Both the position numbers and the translations under genes were made by a program. Shown here in pieces: positions 1-9,422 of a DNA stretch of 64,000 nucleotides. Location of the stretch: assembly GCA_037893225.1 (NCBI GenBank), contig JAZGUH010000702.1, positions 868,001 through 932,000 of the forward strand, read 5' to 3'. This stretch comes from Hippasteria phrygiana. Lineage: Eukaryota; Echinodermata; Asteroidea; Valvatida; Goniasteridae. The notes under the pieces are model-generated. The model worked only from the letters and a program-made list of their open reading frames with translations. It was not told where the DNA came from and did no database searches. Position 1 is the first letter of the stretch, and every line of letters starts with the position of its first letter.

Positions 1-50
1 TCGAGCACATCGCTGAAAAAAATATTTCGAATTTTTTTAACACTCCACGT

Positions 51-70
51 CCAGTTTCGAGCACATCGCT
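51..70 (+). other. Exemplar of the invariant 20-bp core box
   Basis: The 20-mer CCAGTTTCGAGCACATCGCT opens all three length classes and is the most conserved part of the repeat. The variants I saw lie mostly at its 3' edge: CGGTG in some Lb units, CGCTC in Ld, CGCTGG in Lc and CACTT in Le. One internal change (TTTCCAG) occurs at 12165. Conservation across classes that differ elsewhere suggests a protein-binding box or simply the main recombination register. Against the CENP-B box pattern TTCGNNNNANNCGGG it matches TTCG and the CG but not the A or the final GG, so the resemblance is partial. Function is unproven. Confidence 0.8.
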
Positions 71-166
71 GAAAAAAATGTTTCGAATTTTTTTCTCTCC
101 AATTGGCATTTCAACATAACCAACGCGCCTAGCTCGGCGTATGGATTGTTCTGAACACCCCAGGGC
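52..166 (+). repeat. Exemplar L unit, type La (115 bp)
   Basis: It is distinguished by AAAATGTTTCGAA, CTCTCCAATTGG, CATAACC, the GC box as CGCCTAGCTCGGCG and a GGATTGTTCTGAACACCCC tail. GGATTG breaks the outer pair of the palindrome's left arm (GTGTTC becomes TTGTTC). It normally follows S2 or S1. Confidence 0.9.
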
Positions 167-263
167 CAGTTTCGAGCACATCGCTGAAAAAAGTTCCGAA
201 TTTTGTTTCTCTCCAATTGGCATTTCAACAAAACCAACGCGCCTAGCTCGGCGTATGGCACTC
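167..263 (+). repeat. Exemplar M unit, type Ma/Mg (97 bp)
   Basis: It has GAAAAAAGTTCCGAATTTTG followed by TTTCTC. Mg (for example 5558-5654) differs by T for that G, giving T8. Both follow La. The single T/G difference separates HOR-A-type (Ma) from HOR-B-type (Mg) arrays. Confidence 0.88.
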
Positions 264-378
264 CAGTTTCGAGCACATCGCTGAAAAAAAAGTTCCGAAT
301 TTTTTTCTTTTCAATTGCCATTTCAACAAAACCAACGCGCCCAGGGCGGCGTATGGAGTGTTCTGAACACCCAAGGGC
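264..378 (+). repeat. Exemplar L unit, type Lb (115 bp)
   Basis: The parts in order are core, A8, GTTCCGAA, T7, CTTTTCAATTGCC, ATTTCAACAAAACC, GC box CGCCCAGGGCG, TATGG, palindrome GTGTTCTGAACAC and CCAAGGGC. Lb follows nearly every M unit. Hand count gives 29 C, 24 G and 7 CpG in 115 bp, a CpG observed/expected ratio near 1.2. Sub-forms are Lb* (CATTTCAATTG, as at 1133-1247) and Lbt (GGATTG tail, as at 6139-6253). Confidence 0.93.
358..370. repeat. Exemplar of the L-unit palindrome GTGTTCTGAACAC
   Basis: Six-base arms flank one T. It is present in the GAGTG-tailed L units and absent from M and S. The GGATTG-tailed forms (La, Lbt) lose the outermost pair. Function unknown; it could form a short hairpin or bind a dimeric protein. 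Confidence 0.85.
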
Positions 379-436
379 CAGTTTCGAGCACATCGCTGAA
401 AAAAAATATTTCGATTTTTTTTGAAAACCCCACGTC
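379..436 (+). repeat. Exemplar S unit, type S1 (58 bp)
   Basis: The parts are core, A8, TATTTCGA, T8 and GAAAACCCCACGTC. The tail aligns with the end of L (GAACACCCCAGGGC), so S is L with 57 bp removed between the T-tract and the palindrome's right arm. Hand-counted GC is about 36%. Confidence 0.92.
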
Positions 437-534
437 CAGTTTCGAGCACATCGCTGAAAAAAATGTTTCGATTTTTTTTCTCTCCAATTGGCATTTCAAC
501 AAAACCAACGCGCCTAGCTCGGCGTATGGCACTC
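437..534 (+). repeat. Exemplar M unit, type Mb (98 bp)
   Basis: The parts are core, A7, TGTTTCGA, T8, CTCTCCAATTGG, CATTTCAACAAAACC, CGCGCCTAGCTCGGCG, TATGG and CACTC. The L palindrome is absent. Mb follows S1. Confidence 0.9.
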
Positions 535-649
535 CAGTTTCGAGCACATCGCTGAAAAAAAAGTTCCGAATTTTTTTCTTTTCAATTGCCATTTCAACAA
601 AACCAACGCGCCCAGGGCGGCGTATGGAGTGTTCTGAACACCCAAGGGC

Positions 650-747
650 CAGTTTCGAGCACATCGCTGAAAAAAATGTTTCGAATTTTTTTCTCTCCAA
701 TTGGCATTTCAACAAAACCAACGCGCCTAGCTCGGCGTATGGCACTC
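650..747 (+). repeat. Exemplar M unit, type Mc (98 bp)
   Basis: It is like Mb but has TTTCGAATTTTTTT, which creates a TTCGAA (BstBI-type) site. It follows Lb or sits between two Lb units. CAAAAAAACC variants mark one lineage (6.1, 31.2 and 33.2 kb). Confidence 0.9.
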
Positions 748-920
748 CAGTTTCGAGCACATCGCTGAAAAAAAAGTTCCGAATTTTTTTCTTTTCAATT
801 GCCATTTCAACAAAACCAACGCGCCCAGGGCGGCGTATGGAGTGTTCTGAACACCCAAGGGCCAGTTTCGAGCACATCGCTGAAAAAAAATATTTCGATT
901 TTTTTTGAAAACCCCACGTC

Positions 921-1035
921 CAGTTTCGAGCACATCGCTCAAAAAAAATTTTCCAATTTTTTTCTCTCCAATTGGCATTTCAACATAACCAACGCGCCTA
1001 GCTCGGCGTATGGAGTGTTCTGAACACCCCAGGGC
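921..1035 (+). repeat. Exemplar L unit, type Ld (115 bp)
   Basis: It is marked by CGCTCAAAAAAAATTTTCCAA: the core's last G is C and the TTCGAA centre is replaced by AATTTTCCAA, so the A-tract runs directly into Ts. Variants are A9-T3 (7621 region, 20400, 27924, 34461) and A4-T8 (50383, 52802, 55221, 60578). Confidence 0.9.
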
Positions 1036-1132
1036 CAGTTTCGAGCACATCGCTGAAAAAAGTTCCGAATTTTTTTTCTCTCCAATTGGCATTTCAACAA
1101 AACCAACTCGCCTAGCTCGGCGTATGGCACTC
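1036..1132 (+). repeat. Exemplar M unit, type Md (97 bp)
   Basis: It is marked by CCAACTCGCCTAG (T for G in the CGCG box). It follows Ld, Le and some Lc units and is followed by Lb*. Confidence 0.9.
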
Positions 1133-1305
1133 CAGTTTCGAGCACATCGCTGAAAAAAAAGTTCCGAATTTTTTTCATTTCAATTGCCATTTCAACAAAA
1201 CCAACGCGCCCAGGGCGGCGTATGGAGTGTTCTGAACACCCAAGGGCCAGTTTCGAGCACATCGCTGAAAAAAAATATTTCGATTTTTTTTGAAAACCCC
1301 ACGTC

Positions 1306-1419
1306 CAGTTTCGAGCACATCGCTGGAAAAAATGTTTCGAATTTTTTCTCTCCAATTGGCATTTCAACATAACCAACGCGCCTAGCTCGGCGTATGGAGT
1401 GTTCTGAACACCCCAGGGC
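1306..1419 (+). repeat. Exemplar L unit, type Lc (114 bp)
   Basis: It is marked by CGCTGGAAAAAATG and a T6 tract, CATAACC and CACCCCAGGGC. The Lc' sub-form (6312-6425) has CGCTGAAAAAAATG. Lc' occurs in two lineages, CTCTCCAATTGG and CTCTGCAATTGG. Confidence 0.9.
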
Positions 1420-1515
1420 CAGTTTCGAGCACATCGCTGAAAACATTTCCGAATTTTTTTCTCTCCAATTGGCATTTCAACAAAACCAACGCGCCTAGCT
1501 CGGCGTATGGCACTC
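1420..1515 (+). repeat. Exemplar M unit, type Me (96 bp)
   Basis: It is marked by an interrupted A-tract, GAAAACATTTCCGAA. It follows Lc and precedes Le in HOR-A. In HOR-I the same body carries an L tail (49503-49615, 113 bp). Confidence 0.9.
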
Positions 1516-1630
1516 CAGTTTCGAGCACATCACTTAAAAAAAAGTTCCGAATTTTTTTCTCTCCAATTGGCATTTCAACATAACCAACGCGCCTAGCTCG
1601 GCGTATGGAGTGTTCTGAACACCCCAGGGC
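1516..1630 (+). repeat. Exemplar L unit, type Le (115 bp), altered core
   Basis: The core reads CACATCACTTAAAAAAAAG instead of CACATCGCTGAAAAAAAAG, removing the core's second CpG. It follows Me in HOR-A. Other L units with the same CACTTA core are at 11839, 47640, 48079, 57720 and 58159. Confidence 0.9.
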
Positions 1631-2015
1631 CAGTTTCGAGCACATCGCTGAAAAAAGTTCCGAATTTTTTTTCTCTCCAATTGGCATTTCAACAAAACCA
1701 ACTCGCCTAGCTCGGCGTATGGCACTCCAGTTTCGAGCACATCGCTGAAAAAAAAGTTCCGAATTTTTTTCATTTCAATTGCCATTTCAACAAAACCAAC
1801 GCGCCCAGGGCGGCGTATGGAGTGTTCTGAACACCCAAGGGCCAGTTTCGAGCACATCGCTGAAAAAAAATATTTCGATTTTTTTTGAAAACCCCACGTC
1901 CAGTTTCGAGCACATCGCTGAAAAAAATGTTTCGAATTTTTTTCTCTCCAATTGGCATTTCAACATAACCAACGCGCCTAGCTCGGCGTATGGATTGTTC
2001 TGAACACCCCAGGGC

Positions 2016-3864
2016 CAGTTTCGAGCACATCGCTGAAAAAAGTTCCGAATTTTGTTTCTCTCCAATTGGCATTTCAACAAAACCAACGCGCCTAGCTCGG
2101 CGTATGGCACTCCAGTTTCGAGCACATCGCTGAAAAAAAAGTTCCGAATTTTTTTCTTTTCAATTGCCATTTCAACAAAACCAACGCGCCCAGGGCGGCG
2201 TATGGAGTGTTCTGAACACCCAAGGGCCAGTTTCGAGCACATCGCTGAAAAAAAATATTTCGATTTTTTTTGAAAACCCCACGTCCAGTTTCGAGCACAT
2301 CGCTGAAAAAAATGTTTCGATTTTTTTTCTCTCCAATTGGCATTTCAACAAAACCAACGCGCCTAGCTCGGCGTATGGCACTCCAGTTTCGAGCACATCG
2401 CTGAAAAAAAAGTTCCGAATTTTTTTCTTTTCAATTGCCATTTCAACAAAACCAACGCGCCCAGGGCGGCGTATGGAGTGTTCTGAACACCCAAGGGCCA
2501 GTTTCGAGCACATCGCTGAAAAAAATGTTTCGAATTTTTTTCTCTCCAATTGGCATTTCAACAAAACCAACGCTCCTAGCTCGGCGTATGGCACTCCAGT
2601 TTCGAGCACATCGCTGAAAAAAAAGTTCCGAATTTTTTTCTTTTCAATTGCCATTTCAACAAAACCAACGCGCCCAGGGCGGCGTATGGAGTGTTCTGAA
2701 CACCCAAGGGCCAGTTTCGAGCACATCGCTGAAAAAAAATATTTCGATTTTTTTGGAAAACCCCACGTCCAGTTTCGAGCACATCGCTCAAAAAAAATTT
2801 TCCAATTTTTTTCTCTCCAATTGGCATTTCAACATAACCAACGCGCCTAGCTCGGCGTATGGAGTGTTCTGAACACCCCAGGGCCAGTTTCGAGCACATC
2901 GCTGAAAAAAGTTCCGAATTTTTTTTCTCTCCAATTGGCATTTCAACAAAACCAACTCGCCTAGCTCGGCGTATGGCACTCCAGTTTCGAGCACATCGCT
3001 GAAAAAAAAGTTCCGAATTTTTTTCATTTCAATTGCCATTTCAACAAAACCAACGCGCCCAGGGCGGCGTATGGAGTGTTCTGAACACCCAAGGGCCAGT
3101 TTCGAGCACATCGCTGAAAAAAAATATTTCGATTTTTTTTGAAAACCCCACGTCCAGTTTCGAGCACATCGCTGGAAAAAATGTTTCGAATTTTTTCTCT
3201 CCAATTGGCATTTCAACATAACCAACGCGCCTAGCTCGGCGTATGGAGTGTTCTGAACACCCCAGGGCCAGTTTCGAGCACATCGCTGAAAACATTTCCG
3301 AATTTTTTTCTCTCCAATTGGCATTTCAACAAAACCAACGCGCCTAGCTCGGCGTATGGCACTCCAGTTTCGAGCACATCACTTAAAAAAAAGTTCCGAA
3401 TTTTTTTCTCTCCAATTGGCATTTCAACATAACCAACGCGCCTAGCTCGGCGTATGGAGTGTTCTGAACACCCCAGGGCCAGTTTCGAGCACATCGCTGA
3501 AAAAAGTTCCGAATTTTTTTTCTCTCCAATTGGCATTTCAACAAAACCAACTCGCCTAGCTCGGCGTATGGCACTCCAGTTTCGAGCACATCGCTGAAAA
3601 AAAAGTTCCGAATTTTTTTCATTTCAATTGCCATTTCAACAAAACCAACGCGCCCAGGGCGGCGTATGGAGTGTTCTGAACACCCAAGGGCCAGTTTCGA
3701 GCACATCGCTGAAAAAAAATATTTCGATTTTTTTTGAAAACCCCACGTCCAGTTTCGAGCACATCGCTGAAAAAAATGTTTCGAATTTTTTTCTCTCCAA
3801 TTGGCATTTCAACATAACCAACGCGCCTAGCTCGGCGTATGGATTGTTCTGAACACCCCAGGGC
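2016..3864. repeat. HOR-A copy 2 (1,849 bp)
   Basis: It has the same 19-unit order and length as the preceding copy. The differences I spotted are a G-to-T at 2574 (CGCTCCTAG for CGCGCCTAG) and, near 2755, one fewer T followed by an extra G in an S1 unit. Near identity over 1.8 kb points to recent duplication or strong homogenisation. Confidence 0.95.
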
Positions 3865-5117
3865 CAGTTTCGAGCACATCGCTGAAAAAAGTTCCGAATT
3901 TTGTTTCTCTCCAATTGGCATTTCAACAAAACCAACGCGCCTAGCTCGGCGTATGGCACTCCAGTTTCGAGCACATCGCTGAAAAAAAAGTTCCGAATTT
4001 TTTTCTTTTCAATTGCCATTTCAACAAAACCAACGCGCCCAGGGCGGCGTATGGAGTGTTCTGAACACCCAAGGGCCAGTTTCGAGCACATCGCTGAAAA
4101 AAAATATTTCGATTTTTTTTGAAAACCCCACGTCCAGTTTCGAGCACATCGCTGAAAAAAATGTTTCGATTTTTTTTCTCTCCAATTGGCATTTCAACAA
4201 AACCAACGCGCCTAGCTCGGCGTATGGCACTCCAGTTTCGAGCACATCGCTGAAAAAAAAGTTCCGAATTTTTTTCTTTTCAATTGCCATTTCAACAAAA
4301 CCAACGCGCCCAGGGCGGCGTATGGAGTGTTCTGAACACCCAAGGGCCAGTTTCGAGCACATCGCTGAAAAAAATGTTTCGAATTTTTTTCTCTCCAATT
4401 GGCATTTCAACAAAACCAACGCGCCTAGCTCGGCGTATGGCACTCCAGTTTCGAGCACATCGCTGAAAAAAAAGTTCCGAATTTTTTTCTTTTCAATTGC
4501 CATTTCAACAAAACCAACGCGCCCAGGGCGGCGTATGGAGTGTTCTGAACACCCAAGGGCCAGTTTCGAGCACATCGCTGAAAAAAAATATTTCGATTTT
4601 TTTTGAAAACCCCACGTCCAGTTTCGAGCACATCGCTCAAAAAAAATTTTCCAATTTTTTTCTCTCCAATTGGCATTTCAACATAACCAACGCGCCTAGC
4701 TCGGCGTATGGAGTGTTCTGAACACCCCAGGGCCAGTTTCGAGCACATCGCTGAAAAAAGTTCCGAATTTTTTTTCTCTCCAATTGGCATTTCAACAAAA
4801 CCAACTCGCCTAGCTCGGCGTATGGCACTCCAGTTTCGAGCACATCGCTGAAAAAAAAGTTCCGAATTTTTTTCATTTCAATTGCCATTTCAACAAAACC
4901 AACGCGCCCAGGGCGGCGTATGGAGTGTTCTGAACACCCAAGGGCCAGTTTCGAGCACATCGCTGAAAAAAAATATTTCGATTTTTTTTGAAAACCCCAC
5001 GTCCAGTTTCGAGCACATCGCTGGAAAAAATGTTTCGAATTTTTTCTCTCCAATTGGCATTTCAACATAACCAACGCGCCTAGCTCGGCGTATGGAGTGT
5101 TCTGAACACCCCAGGGC
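3865..5117. repeat. HOR-A copy 3, truncated after 13 units
   Basis: The order Ma to Lc of HOR-A is kept for 1,253 bp. Where copies 1 and 2 continue with Me (GAAAACATTTCC), this copy passes to Mf (GAAAAAAGTTCC with CGCCCCTAG), the first unit of HOR-B. The switch lies within the core/A-tract at about 5118-5141, consistent with exchange in register at the conserved core. Confidence 0.92.
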
Positions 5118-5214
5118 CAGTTTCGAGCACATCGCTGAAAAAAGTTCCGAATTTTTTTTCTCTCCAATTGGCATTTCAACAAAACCAACGCCCCTAGCTC
5201 GGCGTATGGCACTC
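5118..5214 (+). repeat. Exemplar M unit, type Mf (97 bp)
   Basis: It is marked by CCAACGCCCCTAG. It follows Lc/Lc' and precedes Lb, opening HOR-B. The HOR-I sub-form Mf' also has CTCGCCG for CTCGGCG (48276, 50580, 52999, 58356 and 60776 regions). Confidence 0.9.
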
Positions 5215-5329
5215 CAGTTTCGAGCACATCGGTGAAAAAAAAGTTCCGAATTTTTTTCTTTTCAATTGCCATTTCAACAAAACCAACGCGCCCAGGGCGG
5301 CGTATGGAGTGTTCTGAACACCCAAGGGC

Positions 5330-5386
5330 CAGTTTCGAGCACATCGCTGAAAAAAATATTTAGATTTTTTTTGAAAACCCCACGTC
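5330..5386 (+). repeat. Exemplar S unit, type S1b (57 bp)
   Basis: It differs from S1 by one A fewer in the tract and TATTTAGATT for TATTTCGATT. It is found before S2 in HOR-B, C, E, F and I. A shorter 56-bp form without TAT occurs at 17459 and 24712. Confidence 0.9.
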
Positions 5387-5442
5387 CAGTTTCGAGCACA
5401 TCGCTGAAAAAAATATTTCGAATTTTTTTAACACTCCACGTC
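5387..5442 (+). repeat. Exemplar S unit, type S2 (56 bp)
   Basis: The parts are core, A7, TATTTCGAA, T7, AACACTCCACGTC. The A7-TATTTCGAA-T7 stretch is nearly dyad-symmetric around TTCGAA. It normally precedes La. Confidence 0.9.
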
Positions 5443-6425
5443 CAGTTTCGAGCACATCGCTGAAAAAAATGTTTCGAATTTTTTTCTCTCCAATTGGCAT
5501 TTCAACATAACCAACGCGCCTAGCTCGGCGTATGGATTGTTCTGAACACCCCAGGGCCAGTTTCGAGCACATCGCTGAAAAAAGTTCCGAATTTTTTTTC
5601 TCTCCAATTGGCATTTCAACAAAACCAACGCGCCTAGCTCGGCGTATGGCACTCCAGTTTCGAGCACATCGCTGAAAAAAAAGTTCCGAATTTTTTTCTT
5701 TTCAATTGCCATTTCAACAAAACCAACGCGCCCAGGGCGGCGTATGGAGTGTTCTGAACACCCAAGGGCCAGTTTCGAGCACATCGCTGAAAAAAAATAT
5801 TTCGATTTTTTTTGAAAACCCCACGTCCAGTTTCGAGCACATCGCTGAAAAAAATGTTTCGATTTTTTTTCTCTCCAATTGGCATTTCAACAAAACCAAC
5901 GCGCCTAGCTCGGCGTATGGCACTCCAGTTTCGAGCACATCGCTGAAAAAAAAGTTCCGAATTTTTTTCTTTTCAATTGCCATTTCAACAAAACCAACGC
6001 GCCCAGGGCGGCGTATGGAGTGTTCTGAACACCCAAGGGCCAGTTTCGAGCACATCGCTGAAAAAAATGTTTCGAATTTTTTTCTCTCCAATTGGCATTT
6101 CAAAAAAACCAACGCGCCTAGCTCGGCGTATGGCACTCCAGTTTCGAGCACATCGCTGAAAAAAAAGTTCCGAATTTTTTTCTTTTCAATTGCCATTTCA
6201 ACAAAACCAACGCGCCCAGGGCGGCGTATGGATTGTTCTGAACACCCAAGGGCCAGTTTCGAGCACATCGCTGAAAAAAAATATTTCGATTTTTTTTGAA
6301 AACCCCACGTCCAGTTTCGAGCACATCGCTGAAAAAAATGTTTCGAATTTTTTCTCTGCAATTGGCATTTCAACATAACCAACGCGCCTAGCTCGGCGTA
6401 TGGAGTGTTCTGAACACCCCAGGGC

Positions 6426-6865
6426 CAGTTTCGAGCACATCGCTGAAAAAAGTTCCGAATTTTTTTTCTCTCCAATTGGCATTTCAACAAAACCAACGCC
6501 CCTAGCTCGGCGTATGGCACTCCAGTTTCGAGCACATCGCTGAAAAAAAAGTTCCGAATTTTTTTCTTTTCAATTGCCATTTCAACAAAACCAACGCGCC
6601 CAGGGCGGCGTATGGAGTGTTCTGAACACCCAAGGGCCAGTTTCGAGCACATCGCTGAAAAAAATATTTAGATTTTTTTTGAAAACCCCACGTCCAGTTT
6701 CGAGCACATCGCTGAAAAAAATATTTCGAATTTTTTTAACACTCCACGTCCAGTTTCGAGCACATCGCTGAAAAAAATGTTTCGAATTTTTTTCTCTCCA
6801 ATTGGCATTTCAACATAACCAACGCGCCTAGCTCGGCGTATGGATTGTTCTGAACACCCCAGGGC
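6426..6865. repeat. Partial HOR-B (five units) joining to HOR-A
   Basis: Mf, Lb, S1b, S2 and La follow the HOR-B order. The next unit is Ma (TTTTGTTTCTC) instead of Mg, so the array returns to HOR-A at 6866. La is common to both HORs and is the likely exchange point. Confidence 0.9.
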
Positions 6866-8599
6866 CAGTTTCGAGCACATCGCTGAAAAAAGTTCCGAAT
6901 TTTGTTTCTCTCCAATTGGCATTTCAACAAAACCAACGCGCCTAGCTCGGCGTATGGCACTCCAGTTTCGAGCACATCGCTGAAAAAAAAGTTCCGAATT
7001 TTTTTCTTTTCAATTGCCATTTCAACAAAACCAACGCGCCCAGGGCGGCGTATGGAGTGTTCTGAACACCCAAGGGCCAGTTTCGAGCACATCGCTGAAA
7101 AAAAATATTTCGATTTTTTTTGAAAACCCCACGTCCAGTTTCGAGCACATCGCTGAAAAAAATGTTTCGATTTTTTTTCTCTCCAATTGGCATTTCAACA
7201 AAACCAACGCGCCTAGCTCGGCGTATGGCACTCCAGTTTCGAGCACATCGCTGAAAAAAAAGTTCCGAATTTTTTTCTTTTCAATTGCCATTTCAACAAA
7301 ACCAACGCGCCCAGGGCGGCGTATGGAGTGTTCTGAACACCCAAGGGCCAGTTTCGAGCACATCGCTGAAAAAAATGTTTCGAATTTTTTTCTCTCCAAT
7401 TGGCATTTCAACAAAACCAACGCGCCTAGCTCGGCGTATGGCACTCCAGTTTCGAGCACATCGCTGAAAAAAAAGTTCCGAATTTTTTTCTTTTCAATTG
7501 CCATTTCAACAAAACCAACGCGCCCAGGGCGGCGTATAGAGTGTTCTGAACACCCAAGGGCCAGTTTCGAGCACATCGCTGAAAAAAAATATTTCGATTT
7601 TTTTTGAAAACCCCACGTCCAGTTTCGAGCACATCGCTCAAAAAAAAATTTCCAATTTTTTTCTCTCCAATTGGCATTTCAACATAACCAACGCGCCTAG
7701 CTCGGCGTATGGAGTGTTCTGAACACCCCAGGGCCAGTTTCGAGCACATCGCTGAAAAAAGTTCCGAATTTTTTTTCTCTCCAATTGGCATTTCAACAAA
7801 ACCAACTCGCCTAGCTCGGCGTATGGCACTCCAGTTTCGAGCACATCGCTGAAAAAAAAGTTCCGAATTTTTTTCATTTCAATTGCCATTTCAACAAAAC
7901 CAACGCGCCCAGGGCGGCGTATGGAGTGTTCTGAACACCCAAGGGCCAGTTTCGAGCACATCGCTGAAAAAAAATATTTCGATTTTTTTTGAAAACCCCA
8001 CGTCCAGTTTCGAGCACATCGCTGGAAAAAATGTTTCGAATTTTTTCTCTCCAATTGGCATTTCAACATAACCAACGCGCCTAGCTCGGCGTATGGAGTG
8101 TTCTGAACACCCCAGGGCCAGTTTCGAGCACATCGCTGAAAACATTTCCGAATTTTTTTCTCTCCAATTGGCATTTCAACAAAACCAACGCGCCTAGCTC
8201 GGCGTATGGCACTCCAGTTTCGAGCACATCACTTAAAAAAAAGTTCCGAATTTTTTTCTCTCCAATTGGCATTTCAACATAACCAACGCGCCTAGCTCGG
8301 CGTATGGAGTGTTCTGAACACCCCAGGGCCAGTTTCGAGCACATCGCTGAAAAAAGTTCCGAATTTTTTTTCTCTCCAATTGGCATTTCAACAAAACCAA
8401 CTCGCCTAGCTCGGCGTATGGCACTCCAGTTTCGAGCACATCGCTGAAAAAAAAGTTCCGAATTTTTTTCATTTCAATTGCCATTTCAACAAAACCAACG
8501 CGCCCAGGGCGGCGTATGGAGTGTTCTGAACACCCAAGGGCCAGTTTCGAGCACATCGCTGAAAAAAAATATTTCGATTTTTTTTGAAAACCCCACGTC
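6866..8599. repeat. HOR-A copy 4 lacking its final La
   Basis: Eighteen units match HOR-A copy 1 at a constant offset of 6,699 bp, ending with S1 where La would follow. Its Ld unit has A9-T3 (CAAAAAAAAATTTCC) where copies 1-3 have A8-T4. The A9 form is shared with the copies near 20400, 27924 and 34461, so these form a sub-lineage. A G-to-A change gives GTATAGAG near 7538. Confidence 0.93.
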
Positions 8600-9422
8600 C
8601 AGTTTCGAGCACATCGCTGGAAAAAATGTTTCGAATTTTTTCTCTCCAATTGGCATTTCAACATAACCAACGCGCCTAGCTCGGCGTATGGGTGTTCTGA
8701 ACACCCCAGGGCCAGTTTCGAGCACATCGCTGAAAAAAGTTCCGAATTTTTTTTCTCTCCAATTGGCATTTCAACAAAACCAACGCCCCTAGCTCGGCGT
8801 ATGGCACTCCAGTTTCGAGCACATCGCTGAAAAAAAAGTTCCGAATTTTTTTCTTTTCAATTGCCATTTCAACAAAACCAACGCGCCCAGGGCGGCGTAT
8901 GGAGTGTTCTGAACACCCAAGGGCCAGTTTCGAGCACATCGCTGAAAAAAATATTTAGATTTTTTTTGAAAACCCCACGTCCAGTTTCGAGCACATCGCT
9001 GAAAAAAATATTTCGAATTTTTTTAACACTCCACGTCCAGTTTCGAGCACATCGCTGAAAAAAATGTTTCGAATTTTTTTCTCTCCAATTGGCATTTCAA
9101 CATAACCAACGCGCCTAGCTCGGCGTATGGATTGTTCTGAACACCCCAGGGCCAGTTTCGAGCACATCGCTGAAAAAAGTTCCGAATTTTTTTTCTCTCC
9201 AATTGGCATTTCAACAAAACCAACGCGCCTAGCTCGGCGTATGGCACTCCAGTTTCGAGCACATCGCTGAAAAAAAAGTTCCGAATTTTTTTCTTTTCAA
9301 TTGCCATTTCAACAAAACCAACGCGCCCAGGGCGGCGTATGGAGTGTTCTGAACACCCAAGGGCCAGTTTCGAGCACATCGCTGAAAAAAAATATTTCGA
9401 TTTTTTTTGAAAACCCCACGTC
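8600..9422. repeat. HOR-C copy 1 (823 bp, 9 units)
   Basis: Unit order is Lc'' Mf Lb S1b S2 La Mg Lb S1. The Lc'' unit is 113 bp because one A is missing (GTATGGGTGTTC in place of GTATGGAGTGTTC). The deletion recurs 823 bp later, so it predates this tandem duplication. Confidence 0.93.

Larger units (their letters stand above)
1..166. repeat. Truncated S2 unit plus La unit at window start
   Basis: Bases 1-51 are an S2 unit missing its first bases because the window cuts it. Bases 52-166 are a 115-bp La unit, marked by CATAACC, the tail GGATTGTTC and CACCCCAGGGC. The S2-La pair recurs in HOR-B and HOR-I, so the sequence to the left of the window is probably HOR-B-like rather than HOR-A. Confidence 0.9.
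167..2015. repeat. HOR-A copy 1 (1,849 bp, 19 units)
   Basis: Unit order is Ma Lb S1 Mb Lb Mc Lb S1 Ld Md Lb* S1 Lc Me Le Md Lb* S1 La, where Lb* has CATTTCAATTG instead of CTTTTCAATTG. Unit lengths sum exactly to 1,849. The next copy begins at 2016 with the same order. This is the longest-period regular repeat at the left of the window, and the same order reappears at 6866, 19646 and 27170. Confidence 0.95.
5118..6425. repeat. HOR-B copy (1,308 bp, 14 units)
   Basis: Unit order is Mf Lb S1b S2 La Mg Lb S1 Mb Lb Mc Lbt S1 Lc', where Lbt has GGATTG in an Lb tail and Lc' is the GAAAAAAATG form of Lc. Lengths sum to 1,308. This copy has three lineage markers: CGGTG in its first Lb, CAAAAAAACC in its Mc, and CTGCAATTGG in Lc' near 6358. 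The same markers return at 30.3-33.6 kb. Confidence 0.94.

Noticed and set aside
51..70. True CENP-B box
   Set aside because: Only TTCG and CG match; the essential A and the final GG are missing. It is kept as a hypothesis in the findings, not annotated as a CENP-B box.
37..166. Inverted-repeat transposon or MITE as founder
   Set aside because: No terminal inverted repeats, target-site duplications or single dispersed copies are visible; all units are head-to-tail.
358..370. Hormone-response element or LexA/DinR operator
   Set aside because: GTGTTCTGAACAC has one base between half-sites and the wrong half-site order for a glucocorticoid-type element (AGAACA-N3-TGTTCT). The spacing also does not fit GAAC-N4-GTTC.
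358..370. Rho-independent terminator
   Set aside because: The palindrome is short and is followed by C/A-rich sequence, with the T-tract located elsewhere in the unit. The context is not bacterial.
315..908. Plus-strand ORFs of about 197 codons repeated many times
   Set aside because: They start at an ATG inside the L unit and end wherever the register brings a stop. Their spacing follows the HORs. There is no sign of coding selection.
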